The notes: generated by a model not told the origin, from the sequence alone. Positions 22,980 to 32,465 are shown, counted from the stretch's first letter. The stretch: 64,000 bases of DNA from Prevotella jejuni (GCF_900187995.1 NZ_FZNZ01000018.1:17477-81476); one strand, 5' to 3'. Translations and numbers: made by a program.

Positions 22980-23582
22980 ATGAAAGAAATTAAAGTATCA
23001 GGTCAGAAGCGTACAGACCTTGGAAAGAAAGCTTCTAAGCAGCTCCGTAAGGAAGGTTTAATCCCATGTAACCTCTATGGTGAGGCTCAGCAGGATGGCA
23101 AACCAGTAGCCTTCTCTTTCACTGCTCCTATGTCAGAGTTGCGTAAATTGGTTTACACACCACACATCTACGTTGTTGAGTTGGTTATTGATGGCGAGAG
23201 ACACACTGCAGTTCTCAAAGAGCTTCAGTTCCACCCAGTAACAGATGCACTGCTTCACGTAGATTTCTATGAGGTAAATGACCAGAAGCCTATCACTATC
23301 GGCGTTCCTGTTAAGCTCGTTGGTTTGGCACAGGGTGTTCGTGATGGTGGTCGTATGAACCTCTCTATCCGTAAGATTAACGTTAAGGCTCCTTATCAGC
23401 AGATTCCAGAGCACCTCGATATCAACGTTACAGAACTTCGTCTTGGTAAGAGTATCAAGGTTGGCGAGTTGAGCTTCGAGGGTCTTGAGCTGGTAACACC
23501 AAAGGAGGTTGTAGTTTGCTCTATCAAGGCTACACGTAATTCTATCCAAGCTGCGCAGGCTGCAGCAGCTGCTGAGGCATAG
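22980..23582 (+). CDS. rplY: 50S ribosomal protein L25 (general stress protein Ctc form)
   Basis: A 200-residue L25 of the two-domain Ctc type: the N-terminal 5S-rRNA-binding domain (MKEIKVSGQKRTDLGKKASKQLRKEG, then IPCNLYG, and HTAVLKELQFHPVTDALLHVDFYEV) and a TL5-like C-terminal beta domain (VPVKLVGLAQGVRDGGRMN, EHLDINVTELRLGKSIKVGEL). It binds 5S rRNA in the large subunit. The C-terminal tail is alanine-rich (AAQAAAAAEA). First gene of an operon with pth and an S4-domain gene, with a long structured leader. Confidence 0.94.
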   Translation: MKEIKVSGQKRTDLGKKASKQLRKEGLIPCNLYGEAQQDGKPVAFSFTAPMSELRKLVYTPHIYVVELVIDGERHTAVLKELQFHPVTDALLHVDFYEVNDQKPITIGVPVKLVGLAQGVRDGGRMNLSIRKINVKAPYQQIPEHLDINVTELRLGKSIKVGELSFEGLELVTPKEVVVCSIKATRNSIQAAQAAAAAEA

Positions 23583-23617
23583 TAATCCTACGCCAACAAT
23601 TAACTTAATATAGGAAA

Positions 23618-24190
23618 TTGGACAAGTATTTAATTTGTGGATTGGGTAACCCAGGGTATGAATACGATGGGACCCGACACAATACAGGATTTATGGTATT
23701 GGACGCTTTCGCTAAAGCGTCCAATATTGTTTTTGAGGATAAGCGTTATGGTTTCATCGCAGAGACAACCATCAAGGGCCGTAAGATTATTCTTTTGAAG
23801 CCTACGACATTCATGAATCTCTCTGGTAATGCCGTGCGCTACTGGCTCAACAAAGAGAATATCGACCAGAGTCGACTCTTGGTTATCTCCGACGACGTTG
23901 CTCTTCCATTAGGTGCTTTCCGCTTGAAAGGAAGTGGCTCAAATGGTGGGCATAATGGTTTAGGACATATTCAACAACTTATCGGACAGAACTATGCCCG
24001 CTTACGTATGGGTGTTGGCAATGACTATCCACGTGGAGGACAGGTCGACTGGGTGCTGGGACACTACTCTGACGAACAAATGAAGGAGCTTCAACCAGCT
24101 ATCGATTTAGGTGTAGAAATCATCAAGAGCTTTGTTCTTGCTGGTATCGACATCACGATGAACCAGTTTAATAAACTCGGAAAGAAGTAA
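23618..24190 (+). CDS. pth: Peptidyl-tRNA hydrolase
   Basis: Pth frees tRNA from peptidyl-tRNA dropped by ribosomes. The 190-residue protein shows [20 protein letters not shown] (catalytic His in TRHNTG, near residue 21) and the later family motifs [28 protein letters not shown] and GGHNGLGH. The start appears to be a TTG at 23618: a TAA lies in frame only 4 codons upstream and no ATG precedes the conserved GLGNPG. AGGAAA just before it can serve as ribosome-binding site. A small family motif (LGHYSDEQ) near the C-terminus is intact. Confidence 0.93.
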   Translation: MDKYLICGLGNPGYEYDGTRHNTGFMVLDAFAKASNIVFEDKRYGFIAETTIKGRKIILLKPTTFMNLSGNAVRYWLNKENIDQSRLLVISDDVALPLGAFRLKGSGSNGGHNGLGHIQQLIGQNYARLRMGVGNDYPRGGQVDWVLGHYSDEQMKELQPAIDLGVEIIKSFVLAGIDITMNQFNKLGKK

Positions 24191-24221
24191 TAGTACACGC
24201 TCTCTAACATCAAATGAAGTT

Positions 24222-24644
24222 ATGAACGATACTGCAAGAATTGACAAATGGCTATGGGCAGCCCGCATCTATAAGACTCGCTCGATTGCAGCGGATGCCT
24301 GCAAAAACGGTCGTATCACAATAAATGGTGTCAACGTGAAGCCTTCTCATACCATTAAGGCGGGTGAAGTGGTGAGTGTTAAGAAGTCGCCTATCACCTA
24401 TTCGTTCAAGGTTCTCAAGCCAATTGAGCAACGTGTGGGTGCAAAACTCATCCCTGAAGTCTACGAGAATGTGACCGATGCAAAGCAATACGAGCTTTTA
24501 GAGATGAGCCGTATCAGTGGTTTCGTTGACAGAGCACGTGGTACAGGACGCCCAACTAAGAAGGACCGCCGTCAGATGGATGCTTTCGTCGACCCTGCCC
24601 TATTTGGCTTTGATGAAGAGGACGACAAGGAAGACGATTTCTAA
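24222..24644 (+). CDS. hslR: RNA-binding S4-domain protein (Hsp15-like)
   Basis: A 140-residue protein with an S4 RNA-binding domain at the N-terminus (ARIDKWLWAARIYKTRSIAA, then GRITINGVNVKPSHTIKAGEVV). This is the layout of Hsp15/HslR, which rescues stalled 50S subunits carrying peptidyl-tRNA. Its place right behind pth (also involved with peptidyl-tRNA) fits that role. It has a basic C-terminal region (GRPTKKDRRQMDAF) and an acidic end (DEEDDKEDDF). Whether it acts exactly like E. coli Hsp15 is inferred. Confidence 0.85.
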   Translation: MNDTARIDKWLWAARIYKTRSIAADACKNGRITINGVNVKPSHTIKAGEVVSVKKSPITYSFKVLKPIEQRVGAKLIPEVYENVTDAKQYELLEMSRISGFVDRARGTGRPTKKDRRQMDAFVDPALFGFDEEDDKEDDF

Positions 24645-24734
24645 AGGTTCTATCAACTTGGTTATACATAATTTATAGACTGTCTTACAAGGCCTCTATT
24701 GAAACCATATTTGCACCATGTGACTTCATAAGAA

Positions 24735-24802
24735 ATAAGAAAACACGACTTACGTACCGCAAACAACGATAATAAGCGGACAGGTAAGTCGTGTTTTCTT
24801 AT
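24735..24802 (+). terminator. Perfect 19-bp inverted repeat terminator
   Basis: ATAAGAAAACACGACTTAC (24735-24753) and GTAAGTCGTGTTTTCTTAT (24784-24802) are perfect inverse copies, with a 30-nt loop. It ends the rplY-pth-hslR operon. The long loop is unusual for a terminator. Confidence 0.65.
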
Positions 24803-25030
24803 ATAATAATGACAAATCAAAAACATATCTTCAACTTATATAACGGGTGCCTTTAAGAACAATAAGTTTTCCACAGAGATAAAGGACATGACAAATAAAA
24901 TACAAAACATACTACTCCAAACATCTTTAGCTTATCGAACCTACACCTATTAAAAGCCCATCAACAATAACCAAACTTATCGTATCCCTACAAAGTTAGC
25001 CTTTCATTCATCTTTATTCATTTTATTTCA

Positions 25031-25038
25031 TATCTTTG
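25031..25038 (+). promoter_or_regulatory. -7 box of the outer-membrane protein gene
   Basis: TATCTTTG followed by CAAATGG, 26 nt before the ATG at 25065. Confidence 0.6.
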
Positions 25039-25064
25039 CAAATGGATTTAATAAAACTAAACAA

Positions 25065-25694
25065 ATGAAGAAACTACTCATTTTCACCTTGTTCTTTGGC
25101 TTACAAACGGCGGCTATGGCACAAGAGACGACTGGATTGGATAAGGATAAAGCCGTTTACTTGGAACTATTAGGTGCCTCTAACCTTGTAGGTATCAACT
25201 ATGATGCACGTTTCAACGACCATACACGCTTTGGGTGGAGAGCCGGATTGAGCTTCGGTTATGGTCATAATTCCAATATATTCTGGGAAGGTTCAGACGT
25301 ACGTGGCTATGCTGTACCATTGGAAGTTAACTATCTCTTAGGTAGCCAAAAGAATAATCTTGAGGTTGGTGTAGGTACAAGTGTGGGTATATACAATATA
25401 CACGGTATCTTTGTGGAGTCTGTAGATGGCCCTACATCTTCGCTGTCAGCTGACCAGCAGAAGCATGCTGTGGGAGAGTATAACACTCCTGAAGGAATAA
25501 AGACCTGGCTGGCTTACAATGAGAGTCGTAACCAATTCGGCTACTATTTCTTTGGGAACATAGGCTATCGTCACGTATCTAACAAGGGTTTCCTGTTCCG
25601 TGCAGGTTTCAGTCCTTCTTTTACTCTTGGCGAGAAGAATGCAGTTAAGAAGTCCTTCATCTATCCCTATCTTGGCTTCGGTTGGGCTTTTTAA
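25065..25694 (+). CDS. Putative outer-membrane beta-barrel protein
   Basis: A 209-residue protein with a signal peptide (MKKLLIFTLFFGLQTAAMAQ) and alternating amphipathic strands that end in an aromatic residue (final residues YPYLGFGWAF), typical of small outer-membrane barrels. Strands such as AVYLELLGASNLVGINYDAR, TRFGWRAGLSFGYG and NNLEVGVGTSVGIYN are visible. There is no known catalytic motif; the exact family is not recognised. It is a single gene with its own -7 box and terminator. Confidence 0.7.
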   Translation: MKKLLIFTLFFGLQTAAMAQETTGLDKDKAVYLELLGASNLVGINYDARFNDHTRFGWRAGLSFGYGHNSNIFWEGSDVRGYAVPLEVNYLLGSQKNNLEVGVGTSVGIYNIHGIFVESVDGPTSSLSADQQKHAVGEYNTPEGIKTWLAYNESRNQFGYYFFGNIGYRHVSNKGFLFRAGFSPSFTLGEKNAVKKSFIYPYLGFGWAF

Positions 25695-25715
25695 TCTTCA
25701 GTTAGATACTAACAA

Positions 25716-25751
25716 AAAGCAGGGACGCACGCTGAGAGCGTCCTTGCTTTG
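25716..25751 (+). terminator. Terminator after the beta-barrel gene
   Basis: AAAGCAGGGACGC (25716-25728) pairs with GCGTCCTTGCTTT (25738-25750), one mismatch. Confidence 0.8.
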
Positions 25752-26163
25752 CTGTATAAGGAATAGTTAAGCTATTACCTTATCTATTCATACCAATGGT
25801 TAACACCGCTATCATGCTTCATTTCAACACACTCACTACTCCCATGGACAGGAGCATACTCAATAAGCGATGCTTCATCCACCTTTTTTAGCTGCAGCTC
25901 ATGTACATATATAACATAGAACACCGTTGTCAAATTCGATACATCCCATGCTTTTGGTATTGAATAAGACTTAACTAACCCATCCTTAGAATGTAAGTCT
26001 TAGAGAGAAAGGAGTAACCAACGACTCTATTAGCGTACACCTCAATTGTTGTGATATACTGCCTTAACGTGTGTAACCAGTATTGTCTTATCTATCCTTC
26101 ACTCCTTTGCAACCTTTTAATTCCCAAAAGGAACTTTCCTTCATACCCCTTCGCGCTTTAGTT
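25752..26163. other. Intergenic region, no gene seen
   Basis: About 410 bases of AT-rich sequence before the repeat at 26164. No frame, RNA or palindrome could be supported. Confidence 0.45.
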
Positions 26164-26419
26164 CTTTGACTAATTGTCAACAATTTTCACTTCTCTCAAT
26201 TCTAATACTTGCCCTTCTCGGGTGAAGAAGACGCCTTTCAACATTCAAGGACATGCCCTTCTTGCACCTTGAATACGCCTTTCTTGAGGCAAGAAGGGCG
26301 TATTCTCCAACCCAGTATGTAACTATCTGATATATTGTAGTTTGTAAGCCTCATTCTAAAAGGCCATAGTCACCTATTTAGAGCGTATTCAGTTCACATG
26401 TATGTAATGATTTTTCTTA
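26164..26419 (+). repeat. GCCCTTCTTGCA interspersed repeat, copy 2
   Basis: Aligns with 2265-2519 from TAATTGTCAACAATTTTC through GAAGAAGACGCC, ACATGCCCTTCTTGCA and GAGGCAAGAAGGGCG to the end TGTAATGATTTTTCTTA. Non-coding. Confidence 0.65.
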
Positions 26420-26456
26420 CCCTCCAAGACGAATAGCTTTTTACAATAAAACAATA

Positions 26457-26497
26457 AACGGCCTACCACTCCCTCATAGAAGAAGCGTAAGGCCGTT
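26457..26497 (-). terminator. Terminator of the pepD gene
   Basis: AACGGCCTTAC on the minus strand pairs with GGTAGGCCGTT (one bulge) about 30 nt downstream of the stop codon. Confidence 0.6.
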
Positions 26498-26525
26498 GTT
26501 TCCTTTGTTCTATTTGTAATCTACC

Positions 26526-27980
26526 TTACTTAACAGGGATCTCCTCCAAAGTCTGAACGAGAAGTTTCCAGAAAGGCTCAACAGTTGCTATCTCAAGACG
26601 TTCCTTCGCTGTATGTGGACTGCGGAGAGTTGGACCAAGACTAACAACATCCATACCTGGATACTTGCCAAGGATAACTGAACATTCAAGACCAGCGTGG
26701 TCAACCTGTACAATACCCTCTTCACCATTCTGTTCCTTATAGACCTTCTTCAAAAGGTTAAGGATTTCGCTATCTGGATTAGGGTCCCATCCACCATATT
26801 GGCCGCTGAAGACTGTCTTCATGCCAGCCATATTGAAGCAGCTCTCCAACTGAGTAGAGATATAATCTCTCATGTCCTCACGGCTTGAACGAGCAAGAAT
26901 CATAATAGAGGCCTTAGTTGGCTCAATATGTATAATTGCAAGGTTTGACGAAGTCTCAACAACGTTTGGATACGAAGGAATCATGCGTAACACACCATTG
27001 TGGCAAGCATAGATTGCATCAATAAGATTGTCCTGAATGTCTACAGGGACAAGATTTGCAGGCTTCTCAACATCCTCTACGAAGAACTCTACATTTGGTT
27101 CAATACCCTTGAACTCGTCTTCTAAGAGTGCTTTCTGGCGTGCAACCATATCCTTCAAAGCTGCAACATTGCTCTGTGGCAACGCCAAAACAACCTCTGC
27201 CTTGAATGGAATAGCATTGCGCATATTACCACCTTCCCAAGAAGCTAAGCGTGCACCAAGTTCAGTAACTGCATTGCGTACAAAGCGAACCATCTCCTTA
27301 TTAGCATTGGCACGCCCCTCATTGATCTCAAGACCAGAGTGACCACCACGAAGACCCTTTAAGGTCACCTTTACAGCAGCTTCCTGATCGTTCTCAACCT
27401 CCTTATATTCTAATGTTGAAGTAATGTCGACACCACCAGCAGAACCAATCACAAACTTACCCCAAGTCTCTGAGTCAAGGTTCATAAGGATATCACTATG
27501 CAACTCACCACTTGGCATTTCATTGACACCATACATACCCGTCTCTTCATCACGAGTAATCAATGCCTCTACAACACCATGCTTCAAGGTCTTATCTTCC
27601 ATGATTGCCATGATAGCTGCAACACCAATACCATCATCAGCACCAAGGGTAGTATTGTTTGCATAAACCCATCCATCCACGATATGTGTGACTATAGGAT
27701 CGGTCTCAAAGTTATGGTTACTATCTGGAGCCTTCTGTGGAACCATATCCATGTGAGCCTGCAACAGAACCGTCTTGCGGTTTTCGTATCCTGGTGTGGC
27801 AGGCTTACGCATAACGACATTGCCGCCAGCATCGATATAAGACTCAACACCTACTCTTTTAGCAAAGTCTAACAAGAATTGCTGTACTTTCTCTGGTAAT
27901 CCTGAAGGGCGTGGAACCTGTGTCAGATCATCAAAGTTTCTCCAAAGGCCTTCAGGCTTAAGATTTCTGATTTCACTCAT
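26526..27980 (-). CDS. pepD: Aminoacyl-histidine dipeptidase (cytosol non-specific dipeptidase)
   Basis: PepD is a dinuclear-zinc M20 peptidase that cleaves dipeptides, including Xaa-His. The 484-residue protein has the metal and catalytic residues in order: His76 and Asp78 (LLQAHMDMVPQ), Asp115-Asp116 (TLGADDGIG), Glu145-Glu146 (TRDEETGMYG), Asp170-region MNLDSETWG, and the final metal His near the C-terminus (SPHTAKERLE). The length and order match the M20C family. It is a single cytoplasmic enzyme gene followed by a terminator. Confidence 0.94.
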   Translation of the reverse strand: MSEIRNLKPEGLWRNFDDLTQVPRPSGLPEKVQQFLLDFAKRVGVESYIDAGGNVVMRKPATPGYENRKTVLLQAHMDMVPQKAPDSNHNFETDPIVTHIVDGWVYANNTTLGADDGIGVAAIMAIMEDKTLKHGVVEALITRDEETGMYGVNEMPSGELHSDILMNLDSETWGKFVIGSAGGVDITSTLEYKEVENDQEAAVKVTLKGLRGGHSGLEINEGRANANKEMVRFVRNAVTELGARLASWEGGNMRNAIPFKAEVVLALPQSNVAALKDMVARQKALLEDEFKGIEPNVEFFVEDVEKPANLVPVDIQDNLIDAIYACHNGVLRMIPSYPNVVETSSNLAIIHIEPTKASIMILARSSREDMRDYISTQLESCFNMAGMKTVFSGQYGGWDPNPDSEILNLLKKVYKEQNGEEGIVQVDHAGLECSVILGKYPGMDVVSLGPTLRSPHTAKERLEIATVEPFWKLLVQTLEEIPVK

Positions 27981-28045
27981 AATGTTGATTTTAAAAGGTT
28001 ATTATCATTGTTTATTCATTCGCTCAATAGATTCTTCTTCTACCC

Positions 28046-29074
28046 TTACTCTGCAGGACGAGTAAGCTCGGTTGGACGACCTAAAGACACTGGTGTCTTG
28101 GTGAAACTTAGTGCTATCCATGCATAGATGCCCAAGAGAATAACCAATAAGGTCTGAATGGTATGTACAATCAGTACGAAATAGAGTGCCTGATTGTCTG
28201 CCACTCCATAGAGTATCAGCATTGTCTTGACAGCAAAGTGCCATGGTCCTGCCCCGTTAGGTGTCGGTACTATAACGGCTACCGAGCCAACAACGAAACT
28301 CACAAGTGCACATGAAAGACCGAGGGTTGCTGTTGCATCAAAACAAAAGAACGTCAAGTAATAATGTAGGAAATAACTTCCCCATATCGCCAGACTGTAG
28401 AAGATAAACAAGGGAATATTCTTTACTTTACGTAATGAGCTAATTCCCTGCCATATACCACTAAACATTTCCTTCACTTTCTTATAGAAAGACAAGTGAC
28501 GTAACACATAATAGATGAGGATAACAGATGCTACACCACAGATAGCTGTTACCAACCAGCCTGTTGATGAGAACATTCCGAAGACATCATCAATGCGTGT
28601 TCCCGTCTTAGAGAAGAAGTTTGTAAAGACTCCTATCTGCATTAAGAAGGCTGTAGCACTGATAAGTAATACGATAATCGTGTCTACTGCGCGTTCAGTA
28701 ACTACCGTTCCGATAGCTTTCGGGAAGGCTACTTTATCATACCTATTCAATACACCACAGCGAGCAAACTCTCCTATGCGAGGGATAAGCAGACTAACAG
28801 CGTAAGAAAGGAAGATTGAGTTGACACATACCGACGAACGTGGATGCTCGCCAATAGGCTCAAGACTCTGCTTCCACCTCCACCCACGAAATGCTTGCGC
28901 CAGTATGCCGAAGGGGAGAGAGAGAATCATCCAGGTCCAGTTCATATCATGTAATAACACATGCTTGATGCTGGAGAAGTCGAATCCCCGGTACATCCAA
29001 TAGAGGATTGCACTTCCAAGTAGTAACGGCAATGCAATCTTCACAGTATTGTTGAACAGTTTCTTCGTCCTCAT
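28046..29074 (-). CDS. YbhN/LPG-synthase-like integral membrane protein
   Basis: An integral membrane protein of about 342 residues with at least seven hydrophobic segments and the family pattern FRGWRWKQSLEPIGEHP, SIFLSYAVSLLIPRIGEFARC and VPTPNGAGPWHFAVKTML, typical of the UPF0104/lysylphosphatidylglycerol-synthase transmembrane family (AglD/YbhN type). I place the start at the ATG at 29074 (MRTKKLF); the longer in-frame alternative at 29086 is a TTG that is part of the -7 box (plus-strand CAAAGATA, 29084-29091). The mRNA would have almost no leader. The substrate is unknown; no soluble synthase domain is attached. Confidence 0.85.
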   Translation of the reverse strand: MRTKKLFNNTVKIALPLLLGSAILYWMYRGFDFSSIKHVLLHDMNWTWMILSLPFGILAQAFRGWRWKQSLEPIGEHPRSSVCVNSIFLSYAVSLLIPRIGEFARCGVLNRYDKVAFPKAIGTVVTERAVDTIIVLLISATAFLMQIGVFTNFFSKTGTRIDDVFGMFSSTGWLVTAICGVASVILIYYVLRHLSFYKKVKEMFSGIWQGISSLRKVKNIPLFIFYSLAIWGSYFLHYYLTFFCFDATATLGLSCALVSFVVGSVAVIVPTPNGAGPWHFAVKTMLILYGVADNQALYFVLIVHTIQTLLVILLGIYAWIALSFTKTPVSLGRPTELTRPAE

Positions 29075-29124
29075 ATAATGGAGCAAAGATAATTAAAATG
29101 TTTTTTAATGCAAAATAAAATGAG

Positions 29125-29132
29125 TATCTTTG
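29125..29132 (+). promoter_or_regulatory. -7 box of rsmA
   Basis: TATCTTTG, 20 nt before the ATG at 29153; divergent from the -7 box of the YbhN-like gene at 29084-29091. Confidence 0.6.
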
Positions 29133-29152
29133 TAGGCAAATAAAGAAAAATT

Positions 29153-29956
29153 ATGAAATTAGTCAAGCCAAAGAAGAATTTGGGTCAGCACTTTCTTACC
29201 GACTTAAACATCGCTCGTCAGATTGCTGACACCGTTGATGCCTGTCCTGACATACCGGTATTAGAGATAGGACCGGGTATGGGTGTCCTTACTCAATACC
29301 TTGTTGAGAAGCCACGTGAAGTGAAAGCTGTAGAGATAGATACGGAGAGTGTGGCTTTTCTCTACGATAAGTTCCCTAAGTTAAGAGAGAATATTCTTGG
29401 GGAGGACTTTCTCCTTATGGACTTGACAAAGGTCTTTGACGGAAAACAATTCGTACTGACTGGTAACTACCCATACGACATCTCATCTCAAATCTTCTTC
29501 AAGATGCTTGAGTATAAAGACCTTATTCCTTGCTGTACGGGTATGATTCAGCGTGAAGTAGCACAGCGTATGGCTGCTGCACCAGGTTCAAAGGCTTACG
29601 GAATATTGTCTGTCTTGATACAAGCATGGTATGATGTAGAATATCTCTTTACTGTAGATGAGAATGTCTTCAACCCACCACCAAAGGTGAAGAGTGCCGT
29701 TATCCGTATGACACGCAATGATGTGACAGACATCGGATGTGACGAGAAACTCTTCAAGCGTGTGGTAAAGACTGTCTTCAATCAGCGTCGTAAGATGTTG
29801 CGTGTGAGCCTACGTCAGATCTTCAATACTGGTAAACCAACGAATGGTTTCTATGAGCAAGACATCATGACCAAACGTCCTGAACAATTGTCTATCGCTC
29901 AGTTTGTTGAACTAACAAACATGGTTGAGGCGCAATTAGTTAATTATCAACAATAG
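29153..29956 (+). CDS. rsmA: 16S rRNA A1518/A1519 dimethyltransferase
   Basis: RsmA (KsgA) dimethylates two adenines in helix 45 of 16S rRNA. The 267-residue protein shows the start KPKKNLGQHFLTD, the SAM-binding VLEIGPGMGVLTQYL, EIDTESVAFL, and the NxPY catalytic motif LTGNYPYDISSQIF (NYPY). It is followed 5 bp later by the fRMsr gene, so they form an operon. Typical length. A strongly conserved family, easy to recognise. Confidence 0.95.
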   Translation: MKLVKPKKNLGQHFLTDLNIARQIADTVDACPDIPVLEIGPGMGVLTQYLVEKPREVKAVEIDTESVAFLYDKFPKLRENILGEDFLLMDLTKVFDGKQFVLTGNYPYDISSQIFFKMLEYKDLIPCCTGMIQREVAQRMAAAPGSKAYGILSVLIQAWYDVEYLFTVDENVFNPPPKVKSAVIRMTRNDVTDIGCDEKLFKRVVKTVFNQRRKMLRVSLRQIFNTGKPTNGFYEQDIMTKRPEQLSIAQFVELTNMVEAQLVNYQQ

Positions 29957-29961
29957 AGTAC

Positions 29962-30441
29962 ATGACAAGAAAGGAGCAATATGAACAACTTACAACGCAG
30001 ATTGTAGGTTTGATAAAAGATGAAACAAACCTCATTGGCATCTTAGCGAATGTATCAGCAGCACTACATGAGGCCTTCCCAGAGCGTTTCTTTTGGGTGG
30101 GCTTTTATCTACAAGCACATGGCAATATGCTGAGATTAGGTCCTTTTCAAGGGTCAGTAGCTTGTTACACCATCCCATACGGTAAAGGTGTCTGCGGGAA
30201 AGCATGGGAAGAAGGACACACACTCATTGTTCCCGATGTAGAGACATTCCCTGGACACATTGCTTGTAGTAGTCTTTCTCGCAGTGAGATTGTTGTCCCT
30301 ATGTATGATGATACACATACCTTCCGTGGTGTACTCGATATCGATAGCACCCGCCTCAACGACTTCGACGAAGACGACAAAGAAGGCTTAGGACATATCA
30401 TCGACTTACTCATGGAAGAAACACAAGACCTCTTCTTATAA
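29962..30441 (+). CDS. msrC: Free methionine-R-sulfoxide reductase (GAF domain)
   Basis: A 159-residue GAF-domain protein with three cysteines at 68, 78 and 102 in CYTIPYGKGVCGKAW and GHIACSS. Their 10- and 24-residue spacing is the same as in E. coli fRMsr (YebR/MsrC), which reduces free methionine-R-sulfoxide using thioredoxin. The family motif RFFWVGFYL (about residues 42-50) and the end FRGVLDIDSTRLNDFDEDDKEGL match too. It is 5 bp after rsmA, so probably cotranscribed. Confidence 0.9.
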   Translation: MTRKEQYEQLTTQIVGLIKDETNLIGILANVSAALHEAFPERFFWVGFYLQAHGNMLRLGPFQGSVACYTIPYGKGVCGKAWEEGHTLIVPDVETFPGHIACSSLSRSEIVVPMYDDTHTFRGVLDIDSTRLNDFDEDDKEGLGHIIDLLMEETQDLFL

Positions 30442-30550
30442 AGAAGGATTGAGAAGCTTATTTTAAGTAAGAATAGTAGCTAACCTCCCAACGATACGGA
30501 TAGTGTATAAGGAGTAAGACCTTGTTTTGACAAAAAAGTAAAGTAAAATC

Positions 30551-30581
30551 TTGTACATATCCGAATTAATACCTATTTTTG
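30551..30581 (+). promoter_or_regulatory. Promoter of frr
   Basis: TTG at 30551-30553 and TATTTTTG at 30574-30581 are 20 nt apart, 28 nt before the ATG at 30609. Confidence 0.7.
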
Positions 30582-30608
30582 TAACATTGAATAATAACAC
30601 AACGGAAT

Positions 30609-31169
30609 ATGATAGACGTTAAGCAGACATTAAATGATGCCAGCGAGCGCATGGAAATGGCAACGATGTATCTCGGTGATGAGTTGCAGCGCATCCGTGC
30701 TGGCCGTGCAAACGTAGCCATCCTCGATGGTGTACGAGTAGATTCATACGGTTCAAAGGTTCCTTTGAATCAGGTTGCCTCTGTCATGGTGCCTGACGCA
30801 CGTACCATCGCTATCAAGCCATGGGATAAGAAAGCCATCAAGGACATTGAAAAGGCTATTATGGACTCAGATGTTGGTATCACACCAGAGAACAATGGTG
30901 AGCTGATTCGCCTTAACTTGCCTCAACCTACCGAGGAACGTCGTCGCGACTTGGTGAAGCAATGCAACAAAATAGGCGAGCGTACCAAGGTTGAGATACG
31001 TAATGTTCGCTCTGATATCAAGGAGAAACTGAAGAAAGCTATCAAAGATGGCCTCTCTGAAGACAATGAGAAGGACGCAGAAGACAGCTTACAGAAGATT
31101 CATGACAAGTTTATCAAGCAGGTTGATACGCTGTTAGAAGATAAGCAGAAAGAGATTATGACCGTTTAA
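30609..31169 (+). CDS. frr: Ribosome recycling factor
   Basis: RRF splits post-termination ribosomes together with EF-G. The 186-residue protein shows the long-helix signature LGDELQRIRAGRANVAILDG and VDSYGSKVPLNQVASV, the middle IMDSDVGITPENNGELIRLN, PQPTEERRRDLVKQC, and the C-terminal helix DSLQKIHDKFIKQVDTLLEDKQ. Length and order are standard. A clear promoter lies upstream. A large inverted repeat follows the stop codon. Confidence 0.95.
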   Translation: MIDVKQTLNDASERMEMATMYLGDELQRIRAGRANVAILDGVRVDSYGSKVPLNQVASVMVPDARTIAIKPWDKKAIKDIEKAIMDSDVGITPENNGELIRLNLPQPTEERRRDLVKQCNKIGERTKVEIRNVRSDIKEKLKKAIKDGLSEDNEKDAEDSLQKIHDKFIKQVDTLLEDKQKEIMTV

Positions 31170-31182
31170 TAAAGCACACAAC

Positions 31183-31307
31183 GGCCCCTCCCCCTTACCC
31201 CTCCCCCAAAGGGAGGGGAGTAATATGTACCGATTATCACAATTCTATTCAGATTAATAGCGGTAACTACTCCCCTCCCTTTGGGGGAGGGGTAAGTGAG
31301 AGGGGCC
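31183..31307. repeat. Long GC-rich inverted repeat between frr and rsgA
   Basis: Two arms of about 40-45 nt, 31183-31224 and 31266-31307, are inverse copies with few mismatches; both hold CCCCTCCCCCAAAGGGAGGGG, itself a hairpin. The loop between arms is about 40 nt. The sequence is strikingly G/C-tract-rich in an AT-rich neighbourhood. It can fold as one long hairpin or two short ones and may end frr transcription. Confidence 0.75.
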
Positions 31308-31323
31308 ACTCTCTTTTATTTTT

Positions 31324-32268
31324 ATGCGCGGCTTAGTAATTAAGAACACAGGTAGCTGGTACACGGTGAAGACCGATGACGGCAAGACGATAGATAGCAA
31401 GATTAAGGGTAACTTCCGACTGAAAGGAATACGCTCAACTAACCCTGTAGCTGTGGGTGATCATGTTGTTATCACGCCCAACCAAGAGGGAACGGCCTTC
31501 ATCACAGAGATAGAAGACCGACGAAACTATATCATCCGAAAGTCACCTAACCTATCAAAACAGAGCCATATCATTGCTGCCAACATCGATCAAGCGTTCC
31601 TGGTTGTCACAACAAACTATCCTGAAACATCCACAACCTTTATCGACCGCTTCCTTGCCAGTGCTGAAGCTTATCGCATCCCAGTAACACTCATCTTCAA
31701 TAAGCACGACTTACTTGAGGAGGACGAATTACGTTACCAGCATGCCGTAATGAATCTCTATGACACTATCGGATATCAATGTGTAGAGATACAGGCAAGC
31801 GCTGAAGCAGATAACGAGTTTAGCGTGGAGAAACTAAAGCCTTTACTGGCTGGTAAAGTGACCCTTTTGAGTGGGAATAGTGGCGTAGGGAAATCAACCA
31901 TCATCAATGCTCTCCTACCCCATGTCAACCTTCGTACGGCTGAGATATCTGATGTTCACAACACGGGTATGCACACTACAACATTCAGCGAGATGCTGGA
32001 GTTGCCTATAGGTGGATATCTTATTGACACACCAGGAATAAAGGGTTTTGGAACATTCGATATAGAACGTGAAGAGCTGACAAGCTACTTCCGTGAGATT
32101 TTTAAGTTCTCAAAAGACTGCAGATTCTCAAACTGTACGCACACACATGAGCCTGGCTGCGCTGTAAGAAGGGCTGTCGAAGACCACTACATAGCTGAGA
32201 GTCGTTACAATAGCTACCTCTCTATGCTCGAAGACAAGGATGAAAATAAATATCGTGAGGCTTTTTAG
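31324..32268 (+). CDS. rsgA: Ribosome small-subunit GTPase RsgA
   Basis: RsgA (YjeQ) is a circularly permuted GTPase acting in late 30S assembly. The 314-residue protein has an N-terminal OB fold (about residues 1-70), then the permuted GTPase motifs: G4 [10 protein letters not shown]1 GNSGVGKS at residues 184-191, G2/G3 HTTTFSEM and DTPGIKGFG. The C-terminal zinc knuckle is [14 protein letters not shown]. The start follows the GC-rich inverted repeat directly, so the leader may be structured. Typical length. Confidence 0.94.
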   Translation: MRGLVIKNTGSWYTVKTDDGKTIDSKIKGNFRLKGIRSTNPVAVGDHVVITPNQEGTAFITEIEDRRNYIIRKSPNLSKQSHIIAANIDQAFLVVTTNYPETSTTFIDRFLASAEAYRIPVTLIFNKHDLLEEDELRYQHAVMNLYDTIGYQCVEIQASAEADNEFSVEKLKPLLAGKVTLLSGNSGVGKSTIINALLPHVNLRTAEISDVHNTGMHTTTFSEMLELPIGGYLIDTPGIKGFGTFDIEREELTSYFREIFKFSKDCRFSNCTHTHEPGCAVRRAVEDHYIAESRYNSYLSMLEDKDENKYREAF

Positions 32269-32290
32269 CTTCACGTTTCTTTTGTTTGCT

Positions 32291-32382
32291 TGAATTTTAT
32301 TTCATGATAAGAAAGATTTTTCTTCACGACAAGAAATATTTATTTTCATGATGAAAAATATTTCTTTTCACGTAAATAAATT
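32291..32382. repeat. AT-rich TTCATGAA palindromic repeat, copy 2
   Basis: Starts near GAATTTTATTTCATGA and ends near CACGTAAATAAATTGA, with internal TTTTTCTTCACGACAAGAAA and TTTTCATGATGAAAAATATT units. Related to 17874-17964. Confidence 0.6.
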
Positions 32383-32465
32383 GAAGAAGGAAGCTTTTAT
32401 AATTGTTTTTTCAATATACGAATGATAGTAGAAAACAAGTAGACTAAAAGCTAAAAAAGCCCAAA

